From Polytrichum commune (lineage: Eukaryota; Streptophyta; Polytrichopsida; Polytrichales; Polytrichaceae), in NCBI GenBank assembly GCA_950295325.1, contig OX485808.1:5334501-5398500 (forward strand): 64,000 nt of DNA, in the 5' to 3' direction. Below the pieces are notes generated by a model. The model was not told the DNA's origin, did not search any database, and worked only from the letters and a program-made list of their open reading frames with translations. The position numbers and the translations under genes were made by a program. Shown here in pieces: positions 23,129 to 47,929 of this stretch; within the stretch, counting starts at the first letter, position 1, and every line of letters starts with the position of its first letter.

Positions 23129-24260
23129 GGGCCGGTTTACACTATGGACCATGAAGTCGGACCATGGAAGATGGCCTTTGTCAATGGTCCGACTTCCATG
23201 GTCTGACTTCATAAAAAAAATAGTTTTGAGAGCCTTGGGCCCCTCACTAGGTGTAAACCGAATGTGGACCAAGAAGAATGACCACACACCAAAAAGTGAA
23301 GGTGCTGATTTTTTTAAGACATGCCCAAAAAGGACAATTTTGGAAAAAAATTAAGTTTGATCATTCCTTGTCTTCTCTTGCAATGGGCTTCACTTGTCTT
23401 CACTTCTTGTTAAATAAGTCAAAGATGCGGCTTGCAAATCTTCTCACAACAATTTTTACAAAATAAAATAAAATGAACAATTTAATTTGTACATGCTCAA
23501 TGTAATTTGCATGTGACATGTACCTTGTGTTGTCACTACACTAAATAGGATATTTAGTATTTGATTATATTTAATGTTGTTACCACCCTCCCTTGCTCAA
23601 CACTAATTTTCAATTCTTTGATAATTAATGTTAGAAGATTTCCCATTGCACTTCTTTTGACTACCCTGATCTACAGTCTTTAAACCACTACAGATTTGTC
23701 TTTTTTGTTTTGCAACTGCATTTTGTAAACATTTTGGGGTGTGTAATATACCGTTGGAAATGTATTTTTAAGACCTTTCCAACGGTATATTACAAGCCCC
23801 AAAATTCCAAACATTACATTTGGTAGACCAAAAAAACAAATCTGCACTTGAATTCTTGAGTTCTAGATGTCCCACGTTGTTTGGTGAAACACGTGTGAGC
23901 CGGTTTAAGGGGTAGGGCAAGGTGCTAATATGTCTCATGGGATATGGTATAATTAAGGCATATAAAAGGTAGATTCATTAAAAATTTATTGAAATGGTAT
24001 TTCTCTGACATGGGCCCTTACCTTTTCCTACTAGACCACCTCTCTTGCCTCTCTTGCCTCTCTCACCGCAAAACCCGTTGGACCATGTCAGTGCATTTAT
24101 TCGGCCTTAAAAATTATATTTTGGGGACCTCGACCTTCATGGTCCCTCTGCCATTTTTTCCTTAGTGTGAACCGAAGTTGTTCCGGGAGAACTTCAACAA
24201 CCAATCAGCTGCCTTGCAAAGCCCTGGTCCAACTTCATGGTCCATAGTGTAAACCGGCCC
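23129..24260. mobile_element. PIF/Harbinger-like non-autonomous element, TTA target duplication
   Basis: The left end GGGCCGGTTTACACTATGGA is matched in reverse complement at the right end (TCCATAGTGTAAACCGGCCC), with a terminal inverted repeat of about 36 bp including GACCATGAAGT. TTA flanks both sides (23126-23128 and 24261-24263), the 3-bp duplication typical of PIF/Harbinger. Length is 1132 bp with no transposase frame. Inside is a strong hairpin, TAATATACCGTTGGAAA against TTTCCAACGGTATATTA (about 23747-23803), and a fragment of the ACTAAATAT MITE family (about 23535-23640), which looks nested. Confidence 0.8.
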
Positions 24261-24829
24261 TTAGTGTAATGGTGGCGGGTTGGTTTTGTGAAAAGTGCGG
24301 TGGAATTGGGAAAGTGGAGGATATGAAACCAGTGTTTTTTTTTTTTAAATTTTTTTAAAACGGATTTCAACCGGCAACCATTTTGAAGAGGAGGATTTTT
24401 ACCCGGATGATTTGAGAAATAGGCAGATTTCATCCGATTTGATTCATCTAGGGCCAGATATCATTTGGTTCTAGGGTTTAGGTTATGTGTTCGTTGTAGG
24501 CTTGTAGCAATTTGGTGAATGGCGGACATGCGAAGCTTTTGCTTCATTATTGCATTTCAATATTGACGGCTAGTGTTGTTGCTTTAACAGTTGAAGAAAC
24601 CTGTGTAGAACTTTTTGAAAAAAATATATCCCACAATTTGTTCCCACCCCAAGCAAACGAGTGGAAGCAAATTTCACAACACTAACATAGTCATCACTAT
24701 TATGAACAAATAGTAAGTTCTTCACCTTAGTCAAATGATATTTTGAAAAAAGGATTGGTATTTATTTCACTAACAAGTGTTGACTTATGGATAAATGTCC
24801 AAAGTCATGTACAAGCGGGACAATTTTAG

Positions 24830-27820
24830 AAGATGGGGAATGAACATGGACTTGAGGTTTTTCCCTATCGTTGAGCATGTCGAAAGGAGTCCAATATCTT
24901 GTTGTTACCTGCCTCCCATGTACCCACTACATGCTTAAATCCAAATGCACAAATGTGGTTAGTTTTCTCTAAATAGATTGGGTGTCCCACTTCTGCTCAT
25001 AAGCCACCTTAGCTTTCATTTTGGTTTTGTCTTTTGCCAAAATGACCAGAACATGGCCTCTGATTTTGTGCACCCTTTTAGTGTCTCTATAAACCTTTGC
25101 AATTGTTGCAAAAATTTGTTCATGTTCCCCCGAAATGAAGGGAACCCCCTTTTAGTGACCTTCTGCACAGTGTGAAAATTGGGCACGGTATAATTTTAAG
25201 TCAAATAAATCACACAATTTCTTATTGCCATACATTTTCATAGCCAAAGGAAAAGACTTTGTGTTTTCCGTAAACCTCTTCCCACGGTCCGATTGGTTAA
25301 GATTAACTGCTACATCTTGAAGGAAGTTCCAAAGAGTGGGCCTCCCTCCAAAAACCCTTGATCGATGTGTGGCTATTATGTTTGTACAATTTTTTTGCAT
25401 GTTATGTGAATTTGCACATAATCTAGCTGATTCCTTTAATGTTGTTCTTGTTACTTCTAAATGCGCAACTTTGGCCTTTGCAGTTCGGTGAAGGAACCTT
25501 TCGTGTCGAAGCTTCTTCATGACATTTCTACTATGATTACTAAGTTCGTTAATACACAAAGAACCAATCCTCCTCCCCATATTGATGCCTTGGGTCCCCT
25601 CCTCTCTATTGCACGATCTTCATGTGTGACTCTTAATCTAAACTCATCCTCCCCAAGGATGCTATGGTAAGTGGCATACGTCATCCCAGGAAAGGTTTCT
25701 CTAGTCATATCAACTCTAGTACACGTGCGATGTCTAAAACCACCGTTTACATTTATGTCGACCCCTTCTACGGGAAACGCAACCCTGAGTTGGGCTTCCT
25801 CATACCAATTCCTAACAGCATGTGCGGCATGCAATATAGAATCAATACAATATTGTTTACCTCCTATGGAACACAAGGGACCTCTTAAGCCCCAACACAA
25901 AAATTGCATGACAAATGATTTATCCTATGAAGGACTTTCACCTGCCTGGCTTCTTTGGCCGGAATGTCTAAACCAACTATGAAATATTTATGGTTTGAGA
26001 CCACGCTTTGGCCTGATGCGTGACTGAGCATTCTCTCTTCCTACTACAACTACATCCAACTACTTGTCTTTGCTAGTGGTCTCAACAATATCAAGAAGAA
26101 GAAGAAGAAGAAGTCCAATCTCCAAAGGAGGTTAGAGTGAATAGAGTGTATGTTTGTAAAGTATCCTTGGCCCTAAAGGACAATCACATTAGATGTGAAA
26201 CTACTTCACCCTTTGCAGAGAGTAGACACTACATTTAATACTGGTAGTCATTACTAGTAACCGGTAGCATGTAAGCATCATTAGTAGAAATCGTCCTAAG
26301 ACCATTTAGAGAGTATGGTATAGTGGAAATTCATTCTTTGGTGGGTTTTGGAGGTCAGTGATAGGTTGTCGATTCTCTAGTCTTCATTTATGGATTAGTA
26401 TAGAATGTGCATACTGTGTGACGAGTATGTTGATTTGTTTGAATGCACTCTTGATTTTCACAACATTGAGTTTAAGTTTTGTTTCCAAGCTTTTCATTGA
26501 TGGGATGTGTGTTGTGGCTCTTGCACCTACATCTAAGACCATAGGTGGGGCTATGTTCCAACTCTTGTTGTGATGTTGTTGTTGAGTGGTTGATATTTTG
26601 TAGTTTTCATATCGAGGGTTCTGCAACAAATTTATCAATGCAATATGTAAATTCTATGAATTGAATGGTGAGTTCTGGTGTAAGGAATTCAAGTGGGAAG
26701 TGGTTGTATGGGTGGCCTATGACGCACAATATTTCGCACAATATGTCGGGTTTAAACCTAGCATTACAATGGCATCTTTGGGCACCACATGTGCATGGCT
26801 GTAGTTATATTAATATTGTGTTCTTCTTCACGTAGTTCATTATAAGTTCATATGTTCATAAGTGTGTAATGTTTTGATATTTTATTTGATATAATAAGTT
26901 TACGTAGTTTCCAGACAACTTTGTTGTGCCTTTTTGTTATTAGCGCATGAATTTGTTGTTTCTTGCACATAAGTAGTGCATGTAATTATGTATATGCATC
27001 TAGTGAGTTACATATAGGGCATGTTATCGATGGATAGGCTTCTCTACCAAAAAAAAGTTACTTTTGGACATGACCCATATACTGTCTAGTTTGGAATTTG
27101 AGTAGACATGTTTTTTGATTATCCGTAATAGCGGGGTTTGTCCAAAACTCAACAACATTGACATTTCTGGTGGACGCAAGATGATTTTTTTAGATTCGCC
27201 TTCAAGTTTTCTTTGGTTGGCAGAGGTCCATATAGTCCACACAGTAGGTGCACTTCACCTTCACCAATAAACACTTAGCAAAATCCAATGATGCATCACC
27301 ATGAACAACAAACAGATGTCGAGGCGACTCAACATATGCATTTACGTGGTCTATTACCTCGATGCCCTTAACAATTAATCTCAGTCTTCAAGACCATCTC
27401 TAGCCTAGGGCAAGTGATTATTGAAGTCGAGACCTCTATTGTTACAAAATCTCTTTACGTGGGCAATGGTGCCAACATGGCTCTTCTTAAAATTTGAGAA
27501 TAGATTGTTCACGTTGTTTTTTTGGTGCATCCTAGACAACCCCCCTATCTCCTTAGGGCAATCGTGACATATTATCTTGATGATCCCTACATTATCTCAC
27601 CTCAAGACTTTAGTGACCATCGATGATCTTCCAAAGAATTTTTTTTAAGGCGACCTTAAGTTTGTCATGACCCTCAAGGTACATCTCCATAGCTAACTTT
27701 GGTATAAGAGTGGATTTCAAAAGATACTCTTGTGAGCCATGTTGCACTTCCTCGCCACTAACCCTAGTAGAGGACATGTGGTGGCTAGGGTGCGTGTGAG
27801 CCCAATTTCGTGTCCACATG
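24830..27820 (-). pseudogene. Decayed transposase-like gene, many frameshifts
   Basis: On the minus strand, blocks that look like real protein follow one another in different frames. PKLAMEMYLEGHDKLKVALK lies near 27650-27720. ICHDCPKEIGG, with NLFSNFKKSHVGTIAHVKRF, lies at about 27430-27580. A block with HVNAYVESPRHLFVVHGDAS and CTYCVDYMDLC lies at about 27200-27375. MTRETFPGMTYATYHSILG lies near 25670-25730, and RPTLWNFLQDVAVNLNQSD with FPLAMKMYGNKKLCDLF lies at about 25190-25350. A one-base slip near 25565-25580 joins two of them. The C-x-x-C, H and Asp-rich arrangement resembles transposase-associated proteins, but I cannot name the family. The stretch 25990-27000 between blocks shows no coding signal and may be an intron or insertion. 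Confidence 0.4.
26094..26113. repeat. AAG microsatellite
   Basis: Six or seven AAG/AGA units. Confidence 0.7.
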
Positions 27821-30780
27821 TCAACTTAATCACAAAAATCGTTAAAACCATTGAATTGGTGTTTGCTTGAATTATCAGAAATATAAAAAGAGTGAAAGTC
27901 TAGAGTGGGATTTGAATTAAGCTAAGGGGTTAGGTAGGAGTTAGTTTTGCACAAGAAACTTAAAAGCATGGATGTGGGAATTGGTTAATTGATTAGGTGA
28001 GGCTTAGGGTTAAAGGGGGATGGCTATGGTTAGTGTTTATTTTAGGTAGGGGGGTTGGTTATGTTGGGCTGGCAGTTGAATTTGGTTGAAGATTGGGAAC
28101 GGGATCCTCGGATCCAGAGGGGAAGTGCTTGAGCGGCGGCCAAGAGCCATGCTCTCTCTCTCTCTGAAAAACAGAAGCTCTCGAAAGCGGTAGCAGGCGG
28201 GAGCCTTGCCCAAAGAATTGAAATGTTTTCTCCTGGGAATGCTAGCTGCCGAGATGGGGGAGGTGGCTAAGTACCAGGTGTGATGGCGAACAGTGGATGG
28301 GAGGAGGCAAGTCAAAAGTTGGTGTTAGAGCAGCACGGCTCTGCCGAGACCTGGAATGAGGAAGAGGCAGGGTAGCATGCGCAATGTTGTTAGCCCATGG
28401 TTGAAATCAGGTTGTAGGGCGTTGACTGGGAACTTACCGGAGTCAATGCCTGGGTTACAAGGGTATCTACAATCCCCAAGACCAGCAACTGGTGACGAAG
28501 GCAGCGGCGCTAACGGCCATGGCTGTGCCAAATTCAACTACGGGTGACGACTTCGGAGAGTGTCGATTCCTGGGGTCTCAGGTTCGTTCGTGAGTGGTTG
28601 GTTGTCATTATCCATTACAGAGCATCTAGAAGGGGATTACTGGGAGCGCAGGGTGGCTCTACTCCATCAGGGTAGCTACTTGCGGGAGGATGCATTGAGA
28701 GTCCGGTTAGTTCCAACTAGGCCGAATGAAGGAAGGGCAGTAGGCATTCGGAGCAGGAGGTGGAATTCGAGATGCAAGGTTGCTGCGGCCCTGACCTGAT
28801 GTGCTTGGGTGCGCAATTCAGAGGGTCTTCCCGTGATCTGTGATCAAGGCTAGCGGAGCGGCAGCTGCGCAGAGAGTGGCGCGAGGAAGGGGATTGAAAT
28901 GGGCAGAGGCTAGGCAGGGAATCAAAGGTGAATTCTGGGACACAAGTTGGATTCTCCATTCCCCTAAGACATCAACTGCTCACAAGACAATGTTTGGTGG
29001 AATCGCCACCGAGTAAGCAGTTGAAGCTAGGAGGGGAAGTCAGTCAAAGGTGTAACGGCCTGGGTTGGTAAGAACCTCAGTGTGTGAGGGGATTCTGAGC
29101 TACAACTCACTTCATCGACCGACTACAAGGATATTGTACCGAAACAGGGGCAGTAACGAAGGAAAAAGGACTGCCGAACAGGGCCTAAGGGCTTTACCTC
29201 TGTTCTCGGGTTTAGGATTGGACTGAGTTGTCGAAGATGTGGGACATGTACAAGGTGGAAGCTCCAGGGGACTCGGTGGAGGTAGGTAGGAGTTGGATTG
29301 ACAAGCAAGGCCGGTTGTAGCCTTGGCTTATTGGTCACTAGATCACGGATTGATTGAAGTTAGGTTTGTTAAGATTTGAGTAAGGTGTGGAGCAGGAATC
29401 GGGAGGTGGCTTCGTAGGGCTTAAGTGAGTGATGAACCTCGGTGAGAGGCATCATTTAATTGAGTAGTTGATTTAGGACCTCTTGGGCAATACATGGACT
29501 TGATTGTATTGTGAGTTGTGTGCGTGTGAGGCTTGAGTATTTGTGAATGCTCATGGTCTAAGTTAATAAAAGGATGGTGTCAAGTGCACTATTCATTAAT
29601 GGAGAAAGCGAATGTGTAATGCTCATGGAGGACAACTAGTAGTATTGGTGAACATGGGATCTCTCACCTGGATTATGACGCACTGAAAGGTGGGGGTGAA
29701 CCTGGCTCACAGTGCGGTTCCAAAGGATTCGCATGATGTGGTTGCACATGGATGGAGTCATGGACATGAGTGTCGTTGGACACAACATGGGCGACAACCT
29801 TCTCCACGTGGCAACACTTTGGCGCCATGTGGTCTCACTATCGGCACATATAACATGTACATTGGAAGGGATTGTGTCCAAAGACTCGAGCCTCATCTAG
29901 ACCCGTACCCCTTCCTTAACATCAAAAAATGAAATGGTCAATCAAAGACATTTTTCTTTTCCAAACTTGACCTCAAAATAACATTACAATCACCCTCTTC
30001 AACATGGACATGACCAAAGAAAGTGGGGTTGAGAGTCTTCTTGCTCCAAAGTGTAGAGTTTTACCCTAAGCGACATCGCATTTGGCTCCAAACCCTAAAA
30101 TTGTATAAACCCAACCCCATTGTCCCAAACATCCAAACAAAACCACAAATATAAGAAGAATAGCACCGTAAACCCAAAACAACAAGCATGAACAAAGCAA
30201 CGGCTAGAGAAATCCCTTATCAAGTACATAAATTTGCTTGCAAACCATGGAATGACTTGATTAAGCTTCACAACCCTAATCCGCAAAGTTGTTTTATAGC
30301 CAAATCACGCTCCACAATAATGAACCCCCTAAACTCTCTCCAAAGAAATGCATGTATCACGAATGATGCAATTGCTCAAATTAGTGCACAATCTTCTCCA
30401 TTGAGGAATTGCTAGGCGGGTAGAGCACAACATGCATTGAAACATTCAAAAGCGTAAGTAGGGCGCAAAATTGTGGGCAACCACAACCTTAGATGCTCAA
30501 CTGAAAGTAGAGAGACCTACGCGTGCAAACAACATGCAAACCTTCTTGATGAGTTCATCTTTGAAACAAATGAGAAAACAACATATTTCCATCCAAATGG
30601 TCTATTTTCAAGATGAGGTAGGGAAACTCCCCAAATAGGTTCCTACCATCCATTTTTGAGTACCCTATGTGTAGTTCCACCAAAAACAATAATTCAATAC
30701 ATTACAAAGTATTGTATCATATTTATAATATTGTATGTGAATATAAATGATGCTATATTACCTTGAATGTTTTTAAAATA
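27821..30780. other. Intergenic; GC-richer patch 28040-29340
   Basis: No gene is supported. Bases 28040-29340 are clearly richer in G and C than the surroundings, start and stop fairly sharply, and carry only short frames on both strands without motifs. A CT run lies at 28147-28164. It could be an old retroelement part or inserted foreign DNA. Bases 29900-30780 return to AT-rich sequence. Confidence 0.35.
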
Positions 30781-41777
<10,997 letters not shown>

Positions 41778-44700
41778 CTGCACTGATCTCCAGCACACCC
41801 AACATCAGAAACACACAAATTCCTATCCCTGCTGCATTGAATCATGCCTAGTTAGAGTTAATGAAATGATTTAGAGTAAAACTGCCTTTTTAACGTCAAA
41901 TGATGTTGTTTTCTGATGAGTCTGTGTAGCAGGACAAAATTCTCACAGAAACTTCGCAAACTCCCAAACAACAAGTATTGTTTTGGGGAGCAAGTTGCGA
42001 CCAGGTGCACTTTACGGTAGAAATAGCATAACCCGTGAAAATAAGGTGATTCGTATTGAAGATGTGGTCTAACAATCATGAGAAAATTTTCCAAGATAGA
42101 CGAGAAGGATTCATGAAGAATGCAAGTTGTTTCATATTTTCCTGCCTTATACAAAAAATGCTATAATTTTTCAAAGTAGAAAGTTGTCCAACCCCCTACT
42201 CGTTCACTACATTCTCCCTACACTGAACACGGTAATCCGCATTTTCATACAAAACATCGTCTAAATCGGTTACCTCATGAGTACATTAACACTAGACTCC
42301 CATTGGCTACACTAAGTGTACACGCATTGAAGTTGCCGCCGAGCCATGATCGGTTTTAGAAGTGGTTCTTCACCATTATGACAATGGTCTAGTGCACGGC
42401 TAGAGAGTGGTTAACGGGTTATGGTGTTTCTACCTTATATGGACTACACAAGGTAGATAAGTCTTAAATGGTTCCTTTTCCAACTAGCCCACTTCTGCTA
42501 GAATATGAAACACGCGATTAATACAAGATGGTTCGCAAATGCAAGTAAAGGCCATGACCTCTTTCCTCATAACATTTGGAGCATGTATGAATATCTTATG
42601 CATGGTCAAAGTGAAGATTCTCATGCTCATTAAATAGCCGTGTGGGTCACCCCCAATTATGTTGACTATTGAGCTTAAAATGGTTATTGCAATTTGAGCA
42701 TGCAATCCATTCTTTTTTAAACACATGTCCTTTTGATATCCATTCTTGGAGCCACACCAAACTACATAATACTTAAATGTGAGTCTCCTAATAAGAAAAC
42801 TAATGGAATAAGGGATGTTACCTTAATGAGCGAGAGGATATTGAATGACGAGCTTCAATCTAGCAACTAGACATCCATTGATGACTCACCCGTTTTGGGA
42901 CACGATTGGATTGCTCATGGATGCAAACTATAGGTTATGGTTGAAATGTCCTCTGTGTGGATAATATACATGTCAAGATTGGTTTTGGGAGTGCCATCTA
43001 TTTAAATGAGCGTCAGGTTTTTGTCATGAGTGGACAGTAGTGGCCCATGTGCTTCACCTTTGCTCACAAGCACATGCCCAACAACTCCATCAACATTGGT
43101 CATTACAGGAATCACGGTTCCTTACCACTAGTTTTGTTTCATTGAATGGTTATATAATACATAGCTAGAATAGACTTCCGGTTCATTTTCATATATTTCA
43201 AACCCGTGTAATGGAAGAGAACCAGTGGTAAGGAACTGCGATTCCTATAATGGGCGTGATTGTTCAACATATCTCTGCAAATGTTCTTATGGCCCCAAGA
43301 CTCTCTTTAGATCTTGGTGATCAAGGTAGTTATAATGGGAACCAAGATATTTGAGAAAACCAAAAAGTATGGCACTAACATTGACTAAAAAAAACATGTC
43401 CAACATTCCAATCCAACTGATCTATTAGATTTCAGAAATTTTACAGTCATTTGCTGAAAAGTAGGCAATTGCGCTCCAAACATGCTTCTGGCATAACACA
43501 AAAACCATAGCAAACACCAGCTTCTCGAACAACCCCATTGTTGATTACTTAGCCGGATTTTGTGGGGAAGGCTTTGCTTGAACAATTTGTGGGCAAGAGT
43601 CATCTCCCAAGTTTCGAACTGCAAACCTCACAAGAATCCTGATTTATTAGACAACCTTCCTTGGATTGGCCTCAGCATGTGAAGCCTATCTTTTCATCAT
43701 GATATAATATGTGAATACAGGACAAGGTATCCTCAATAGAGTCATCCGTGAAGTCCCTCAACATAAGACAAAACCATGGAGCTCCTTCTTTTGAAAGAAA
43801 TTCTATCAAGAGCACATTAGCTCGTTGTGTCCACCCATCCTAGTAGAATGAGCTAGAAAGCTGGTATCTAATAGCCTAACACCAACCTTTGATTATCATA
43901 ATTGAAGAACTAAAAAAATTTTGTCAAGGGATTTTATCCATAAGCTGTGAAACTCACATTTTAGCCCTACTCAACGGGACTTTGATCCCAGGACTCTATA
44001 AATAACTCTGATATATAATGGATTTTCTGTCACTAGAAAAAGCATCATCGGGTCTCTAATGGGGTCTCTAGTTTCTCCAATGGCCATACAGCTGCCTGAC
44101 GTACCCTGAAGTCATGCATGTATGAATTCCAAGAGATGCTAGGATCAATCAAATTCAAAATAACAGTAGCCGGATCTCAAAATTGCAGCTAAAACTTCTT
44201 GACCACAAGCTCAAGAACAATTAATATACCTGAGGGCAACTCAGGGTAGCAAATGAAGCGAGCACCCCTAAAATGTAGCTGCAGGTTTGGCCTACTCCTC
44301 CATGCAATCTCTAAATAACATGCCTCCGCCTGCTGCCCAAACCAAGCAACCTCAAATTCTTGATCACATGCAGAAAATATGAAACAACCCAACGAACAAG
44401 ATGATCAGAACGGAAATTACCTGAAGAAATATTCTATTGAGTGATTCAACAGGCACAAGAGAAGATATGATCCAGTCCAGGTCATGAGTTGCCGGAAAAC
44501 AATGATTCTGCAAGAAAGTCACGAAGAAAGGAGACGAAATTAAATATCCAGAGAGGCCAAAGCTCCAGGTTAGCAGTACTGTAAGGATTGGATGTCAATT
44601 ACGTGGGAGGACAGTATTGCAAGCAACCTTGTCACCTCAAGAGGCGTCGACTTTAAAGCAGCAACACATGCACCTTAACTCATTTTCAGCCTCCACGCTT

Positions 44701-47700
44701 TGACTTCAGTAGCTCATCTAGCACAATATATGGACAGCAACAACCTCCCTATCTCATGAGGGAGCCTCGCAGCACAAGACCTCATAAGGGCTTGAGAATA
44801 ATTCAGATCATTCTAAGAGCGAGATTATCACCTCTTGCGTGAGTGTCGGAGACAATGCACCTCTTCACGCTGGGGGAGAGAGATTTGAAAATAATGTCAT
44901 CAGAAGGTTTTTGGAAAAGGCATGAGGGTACATATGATGACTCATGTTAAAGTGAGCCCTTCAATATCCTATCATGTATGAAAAGTTGGTGGAAATTAGA
45001 AACTTCCCAGGAAATTATGTGCACTCAAGCTAGTTATAGGTTACCGACAACAATTTGTCCATCTACCCTTTTCTTGGATAGTCTATCAAGGAACCTCACT
45101 TTCTCTACACCCAACTAAAAGGGATTTGACAATCGGCGCAAAATGACAACCACTTGGAAAGCATTATAGGGTCTATCAGAATGAGAAACCCTTGACATCC
45201 ACCACCGCCAATACTTATATTTGATGTTCTCAAGCATGCCTTTCTCGTTAAAGAGTGGACCTCTTTTCACCTTTAAACATGTAAAATAATCAAATTACTT
45301 TTATCCCATGAGTAGACTTTCTCAATCATGAATGGCAATTGTACTTGAAGCAACCACTAACCGACCCAAAGCAAAATCATTATGGGTTACCACATCTCAA
45401 ATCATAGACTTGGCATTTGAAAGTTGTCAGTGGTCACCTATCCCAATCCCTAGAGATATTAGCTAATGCCATTTGTTCTTTTACAATGAAGTTGGAAATG
45501 TGGCACAAAATTTTACAGTACTGGAGTGTTCCCTCTACAACTCCATTGGAAATAGATTTCCTTCCCTATTTCAGAACGCAACACTAGACAATCTCAAGTC
45601 TCTTTTTTTCAATCAAATACCGCATATATGAGCACAATGAGTCATGCAAGATTATAGCTTGAGATTCCAAATCATAGATTGTTGCTAAAAGTTAGTTTCA
45701 CATTTGCGAATCCAATAAAAAAATCTAACTCTTAAACCCAAGTTGGGAATCATGGCAGGCAGCAAAAACCAACCATTCAAGACATGCCAACCTTGACCAG
45801 ATGAAATCTTGTAACATATCAACAATTTTCAATATTTGTCAACCATGTTGAAAATCCCGTAATGTGAAAGAGAGTTTTTTTCCCCCTCGAGTCCGGTGAA
45901 TCTAAGTTCATCATCATTCCTGTGGCTTTGTGCTTCTAGGAACCCTTTATTTATTCTATAGTTTTGCAGACAGCTGAAATATCAACCAAGTCAAGTTCAT
46001 GGTCACCGGTCCCACATTGCAGCATGTCCACGCGTGCTACATTGAAAGTGGTAAGTACTCTGGATCATTGAAGGGACCTTGAAACTTCGACACATTTTTC
46101 AAATTTCAACTCATGCACTTGACACCCTCAGTTCCCATTACGTGGGGTGTTGTGTGGTTCGTTTTTCTAAGGCTTCTCGTACTTCCACTCATTGAATGTC
46201 GGTGGCCAAAGTTGTCATACATTAAGGTATGTGGGTGTTATTTATTTCGTTTTTCATGTTCTCCAACTTTTACCAATTACATTTACACAACAAAAACTCG
46301 TGTTGCATTAGCAAATCTACGATGAAACATGTGCAAAAACCATTTTGAAAATTGGACCTCTTCTTATTTAGTTATGATTATCGGAGGTGTATGGTTGTTG
46401 ATATCTTAACTAGATACATAGGTTCTCCCAATTGTGATCACTATTGAGTGTAAGAGTAATTAGTAATATTTGAAGATGTCCTCCACTCTCTTTCAAACAT
46501 GTGCCTTTATGAAGTTTGTTCTTTGATCTTCACCAAACCACATAGTACCAATCAAATATAGCCTAGGTTCGAAGAAGAAAGCGAGCCACTTCAAACCCAT
46601 CTACCTTAATAAATCTATGATGAAGGGAGTGCAAAACTCCTAAGTAATCATTGGGTACTAGGATTATCCTTTAACCTTTAACTACCCCGGGGTCCTTCCC
46701 ATGGAAACTACAAAATTTAAACCAACTCCAATCTTTACTTCTTTTCAACCTTGTACTACAATTTTTTTTTTGATGATGAACCTTTTGCACTTGTAGTCGC
46801 CCACATTTCCACATTTGTTTCCTCTTTCTTTGTCATATGTTTGTTTTGGGCATGTAGCCTTTTTTCTTGGAAACCTAGTTGAACATGTGTCCATCTTCCG
46901 TAGACTCCCACCACCACCACCCCACTACACATGACTACCAATTACCTTTACACAACAAAACTTGTGTTGTATTAGCAAATCTACAATGAAATATTAGCAA
47001 AAGAAAATCATATTGAAAATAGGACTTCCTTTTATGTAGAACTATCATTTTTGTGAAAGGATATGTTTGTTGATTTTCTAAAAAAAAACCCACCGTTTAC
47101 ACCTAATTATGTGGTTTCCTATGGTTTACCATTTGAAAATGGTACTATTGGTAAAACGTTATAGCAACACGTAAGTCCAAATGGTAAAGCAAATTAATAG
47201 GTTTAAATGGTTCACATAGATCCTCCTATTGAGTGTCAAGTGAATAACAAAATCATGATCATTTTTGTTTGTGAGCGGGAGACTATTCCAACCACGAATA
47301 AGTAGCTAAGAAAAAAAGAACACATGACTGCACATGTATGAAAATGGGTTATCATTTGCATGTCCTATGTTCGTCATGCTTAAGTTAGGGTGCCTAAAAT
47401 TACCATAACAATTCAAAGGTTGGTCTATAGCTTTTGATCGTCCCACCTATGTAGTTGTTTCCCTTGATTGTCTATGCATTAGTGCTATGCGGTGGTTCTC
47501 ATGTAGAGTCCCGACTCCCTTACCCTACAATGGCAAGTGGCACCTCCCTTCTTCTTTTTCTTTTTTCTTTGTTGCATAGGAAGGGCGGGGATTTTTCTAG
47601 CAACCGGAATTGTCTCCCAGTTATGGATAAAAACTGCCACTACTCCATGTATAGCCAAAAATTTCTAGGATATAAAACTTTTGGGCCTTGAGAAACCATT

Positions 47701-47913
47701 AAAGTATGTGTCATATCCATTAAAGTATGTGTCATATCCATAAAATTATGATCTTGATTAGCTTATGAAAAAAAAAGATCATGACTTGTTCCTCTTGTAC
47801 ATAATCAAGATCTTGACATAGCAAGCCCAATCAAGGTCTTGACACAACAAGCCCAATCAAAGGTTTTCAAATATCCTCACGCCACTTTCAAATTTGTAAC
47901 ATTCACTACTACA
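41778..47913. other. Intergenic, presumed receptor-kinase 5' region and AT-rich DNA
   Basis: It should contain the kinase promoter and signal-peptide exon, which I could not pick out. A hydrophobic stretch ICVFLMLGVLEISAG is encoded on the minus strand at about 41785-41830, in another frame just upstream of the first listed exon, and may be part of it. Otherwise there is a foldback at 43102-43251, a diverged direct duplication (46265-46370 and 46934-47045), and no supported gene. Confidence 0.4.
43102..43251. repeat. Foldback with 28-bp arms
   Basis: ATTACAGGAATCACGGTTCC with CTTACCACT (43102-43129) pairs with AGTGGTAAGG and AACTGCGATTCCTATAAT (43224-43251), with three mismatches and a loop of about 94 bp. 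It is a small inverted-repeat element or hairpin RNA precursor; no target duplication was identified. Confidence 0.6.
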
Positions 47914-47929
47914 AAAACATGGCTTATAT

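Noticed and set aside
28356-28547. Short frames in the GC-richer island
   Set aside because: Frames are under 80 codons on both strands, overlap each other and lack motifs, as expected by chance at this base composition.
43221-43255. AGTGGTAAGGAACTGCGATTCC, at first sight like part of a tRNA
   Set aside because: No cloverleaf can be built; it is one arm of the foldback 43102-43251. No tRNA or rRNA gene was seen in the window.
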